NCBI RefSeq assembly: GCF_019492185.1
Contig: NZ_JAICCF010000004.1
Location: forward strand, 744,001 to 808,000
Length of the DNA stretch: 64,000 nt
Source: Chitinophaga rhizophila
GTDB lineage: Bacteria > Bacteroidota > Bacteroidia > Chitinophagales > Chitinophagaceae
Direction of reading: 5' to 3'
The number at the start of each line of letters is the position of its first letter. Positions within the stretch are counted from its first letter, which is position 1. The translations under genes and the position numbers were made by a program. Positions 62,749 through 64,000 of the stretch are shown here, one piece after another. The notes under the pieces are model-generated. The model was not told the origin of the DNA. It saw only the letters and a program-made list of their open reading frames with translations, and ran no database searches.

Positions 62749-64000
62749 TTAATTATGCTTGGCTAGTTTCTTTTCGCAGAATTTTATCTCGGGTGAGATA
62801 GGAAACAATACAAAATTCAGATCGTGGGCTCTACGGAAGTACTTTAAGGCTTCGGCATAGGCCCCGTTGTTTTCTTCAAAGATGCCGAGCAGAAACAGTC
62901 CGCCGCCGGCTTCAGGATAGGTGTCAATGTTCTTTTGCAGGATACGCTTTGCTATAGGAGGATCTGCCGTAAAAAATATCCAGCCCAGTTCAGTCATTGT
63001 TTTCTCAGGCAGCTTTCCATTATTCTTCTTTTCCAGCTCGGCAACTTTCGTCCAGAAGCCTGCTGCTTTGTGTTGTTTATAGGCCTGTACAATCGGTTCT
63101 ACGGGACTGGGATACTGTTCAGCTATGGATGATCCGACGGTTGGAACAACATCCAGTCCGACAGACATACTGACGATTCTTTTTATCATTGCCCTGCCAC
63201 GTTCAGAGTTGGTAAAAAGAGCAATACCGCTCTTTTTAACGACAGAATAGCAGATAAATGATTCAAAACCAGGGTTATCGCCTCCATGTAAAATGATGGT
63301 ATCATTACCATGATATTGTACTTCAAAGCCAGGACCGAAGTACCAGGTAGTATCTCCGGGAATGAGGCGGGTCAATGGCTGCAACATCTGGTTAATGCTC
63401 TTGCGCGATAAATGCTTTTCATCAAACATACGCGTGATGAAATTGCCGTAATCAGTGGCAGTGGTGTTGATACCACCAGCAGGCACCGGCTGCAGATTCT
63501 TCCATTTATCTATCTTTTTACCCAGGGCGGTGTGGCCAATGGCATAGTTATCAGGGCCGCCGTTACGAAAACTTGTGAATGTATTAGGAAGTCCCAACGG
63601 ATCGAATACGATACGTTTCATATACACCTCGTAAGGTTCATGGAGGATAGTTTCCAGTACCTTGGCAAGATATTCATAGCCTTCTCCCGAATAAATGAAT
63701 TGTTGTCCGGGATTGGTTACGATCTCAAGTGTATCAGGATTATTATGGTCCTTCCAGTTTTCTATGCCGGAAGCATGACACATGACCATTCTGGGCGTAA
63801 TCTGTTTGTAACGGCTGTCATGCTCCAAGGGCGGATATGGCAGGTATTCATACATCGGCTTATCCAGGTCTAGCTTACCCTCATCAACAACTTTATATAC
63901 GGCATACGACAGGAAGGTCTTTGAGACAGAGCAGGCCTCAAATACAGTTGCTTTATCAACTTTGGATTCGTGACCTGCATCTTTGTAGCCGTAAGCCTGG
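62749..64000 (-). CDS. Serine hydrolase of the beta-lactamase/penicillin-binding family, 5' end outside the window
   Basis: The frame is open to the right edge, so the true start is missing; 416 codons are visible. The nucleophile motif S-x-x-K is seen as SVSKTFLSYAV about 25 residues from the edge, followed by YSGEGYEYLA at the Y-x-N position and LHGGDNPG at the K-T-G/H-x-G position. The last 110 residues look like a helical tetratricopeptide-type tail (PIAKRILQKNIDTYPEAGGG, AYAEALKYFRRAHDLN). Relatives act as esterases, peptidases or amidases in the periplasm. It ends 29 bp before the aminotransferase gene and probably belongs to the same operon; a role in peptide maturation or resistance is possible but unproven. 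Confidence 0.82.
   Translation of the reverse strand, partial: QAYGYKDAGHESKVDKATVFEACSVSKTFLSYAVYKVVDEGKLDLDKPMYEYLPYPPLEHDSRYKQITPRMVMCHASGIENWKDHNNPDTLEIVTNPGQQFIYSGEGYEYLAKVLETILHEPYEVYMKRIVFDPLGLPNTFTSFRNGGPDNYAIGHTALGKKIDKWKNLQPVPAGGINTTATDYGNFITRMFDEKHLSRKSINQMLQPLTRLIPGDTTWYFGPGFEVQYHGNDTIILHGGDNPGFESFICYSVVKKSGIALFTNSERGRAMIKRIVSMSVGLDVVPTVGSSIAEQYPSPVEPIVQAYKQHKAAGFWTKVAELEKKNNGKLPEKTMTELGWIFFTADPPIAKRILQKNIDTYPEAGGGLFLLGIFEENNGAYAEALKYFRRAHDLNFVLFPISPEIKFCEKKLAKHN

Overview
The window looks like a chromosomal segment of a Bacteroidota organism, most likely a Chitinophaga-like member of the Chitinophagaceae. The signs are an UpxY/NusG-type antiterminator, an outer-membrane beta-barrel protein with a carboxypeptidase-regulatory-like plug, lipoprotein signal peptides, a GH92 mannosidase, and promoters of the Bacteroidota TAnnTTTG / TTG type instead of E. 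coli-like -10 boxes. No rRNA, tRNA, CRISPR array or transposase was found.

Layout. (1) At 1-1805 on the minus strand lies the start of one NRPS locus: an UpxY-like antiterminator followed by an NRPS gene that runs off the left edge. (2) 2650-12551 is ordinary chromosome: an M23 peptidase lipoprotein, a DUF695-type protein, an EamA transporter, a short UvrA-like ABC ATPase, a GH92 mannosidase and a SAM methyltransferase. (3) 12620-49221, minus strand, is a large hybrid NRPS-PKS gene cluster read right to left: three NRPS proteins (C-A-T; dock-C-A-T; dock-C-A-T-C-A-T), a discrete acyltransferase, a KS-(degenerate AT)-KR-T-C protein, a B12-type radical SAM enzyme, an NRPS with half-C-A-T-C-A-T whose second A domain carries an acetyltransferase-like insertion, a small membrane-anchored protein with an HTTM-type membrane protein, a free-standing dehydratase, a Coq4-like protein, an aminotransferase, SbnA and SbnB (2,3-diaminopropionate synthesis) and a cyclic-peptide-type ABC exporter. 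(4) 49984-52419 on the plus strand is a divergent outer-membrane beta-barrel protein. (5) 52849-64000, minus strand, is a second operon ending in a clear intrinsic terminator: serine hydrolase (cut by the right edge), diaminobutyrate-type aminotransferase, amino acid racemase, thioesterase, a shortened cyclic-glucan-synthase-like protein and a PLOD-type glycosyltransferase.

How the genes may work together. Reading A-domain specificity residues by hand gives Gly, Thr, an Ala-like pocket, a pocket with Asp235/Glu239 that could suit a basic residue, then one ketide unit loaded by the discrete AT and reduced by KR, then a diaminobutyrate-type pocket and one pocket I cannot assign. SbnA/SbnB and the class III aminotransferase would supply diaminopropionate and diaminobutyrate. 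No NRPS protein here has an epimerase or terminal thioesterase domain. The free racemase and thioesterase of the right-hand operon could fill those gaps, but that link is inference. The most unusual items are the acetyltransferase-like insertion in an adenylation domain, the vestigial AT beside a discrete AT, the Coq4-like protein, and several large perfect inverted repeats between genes.
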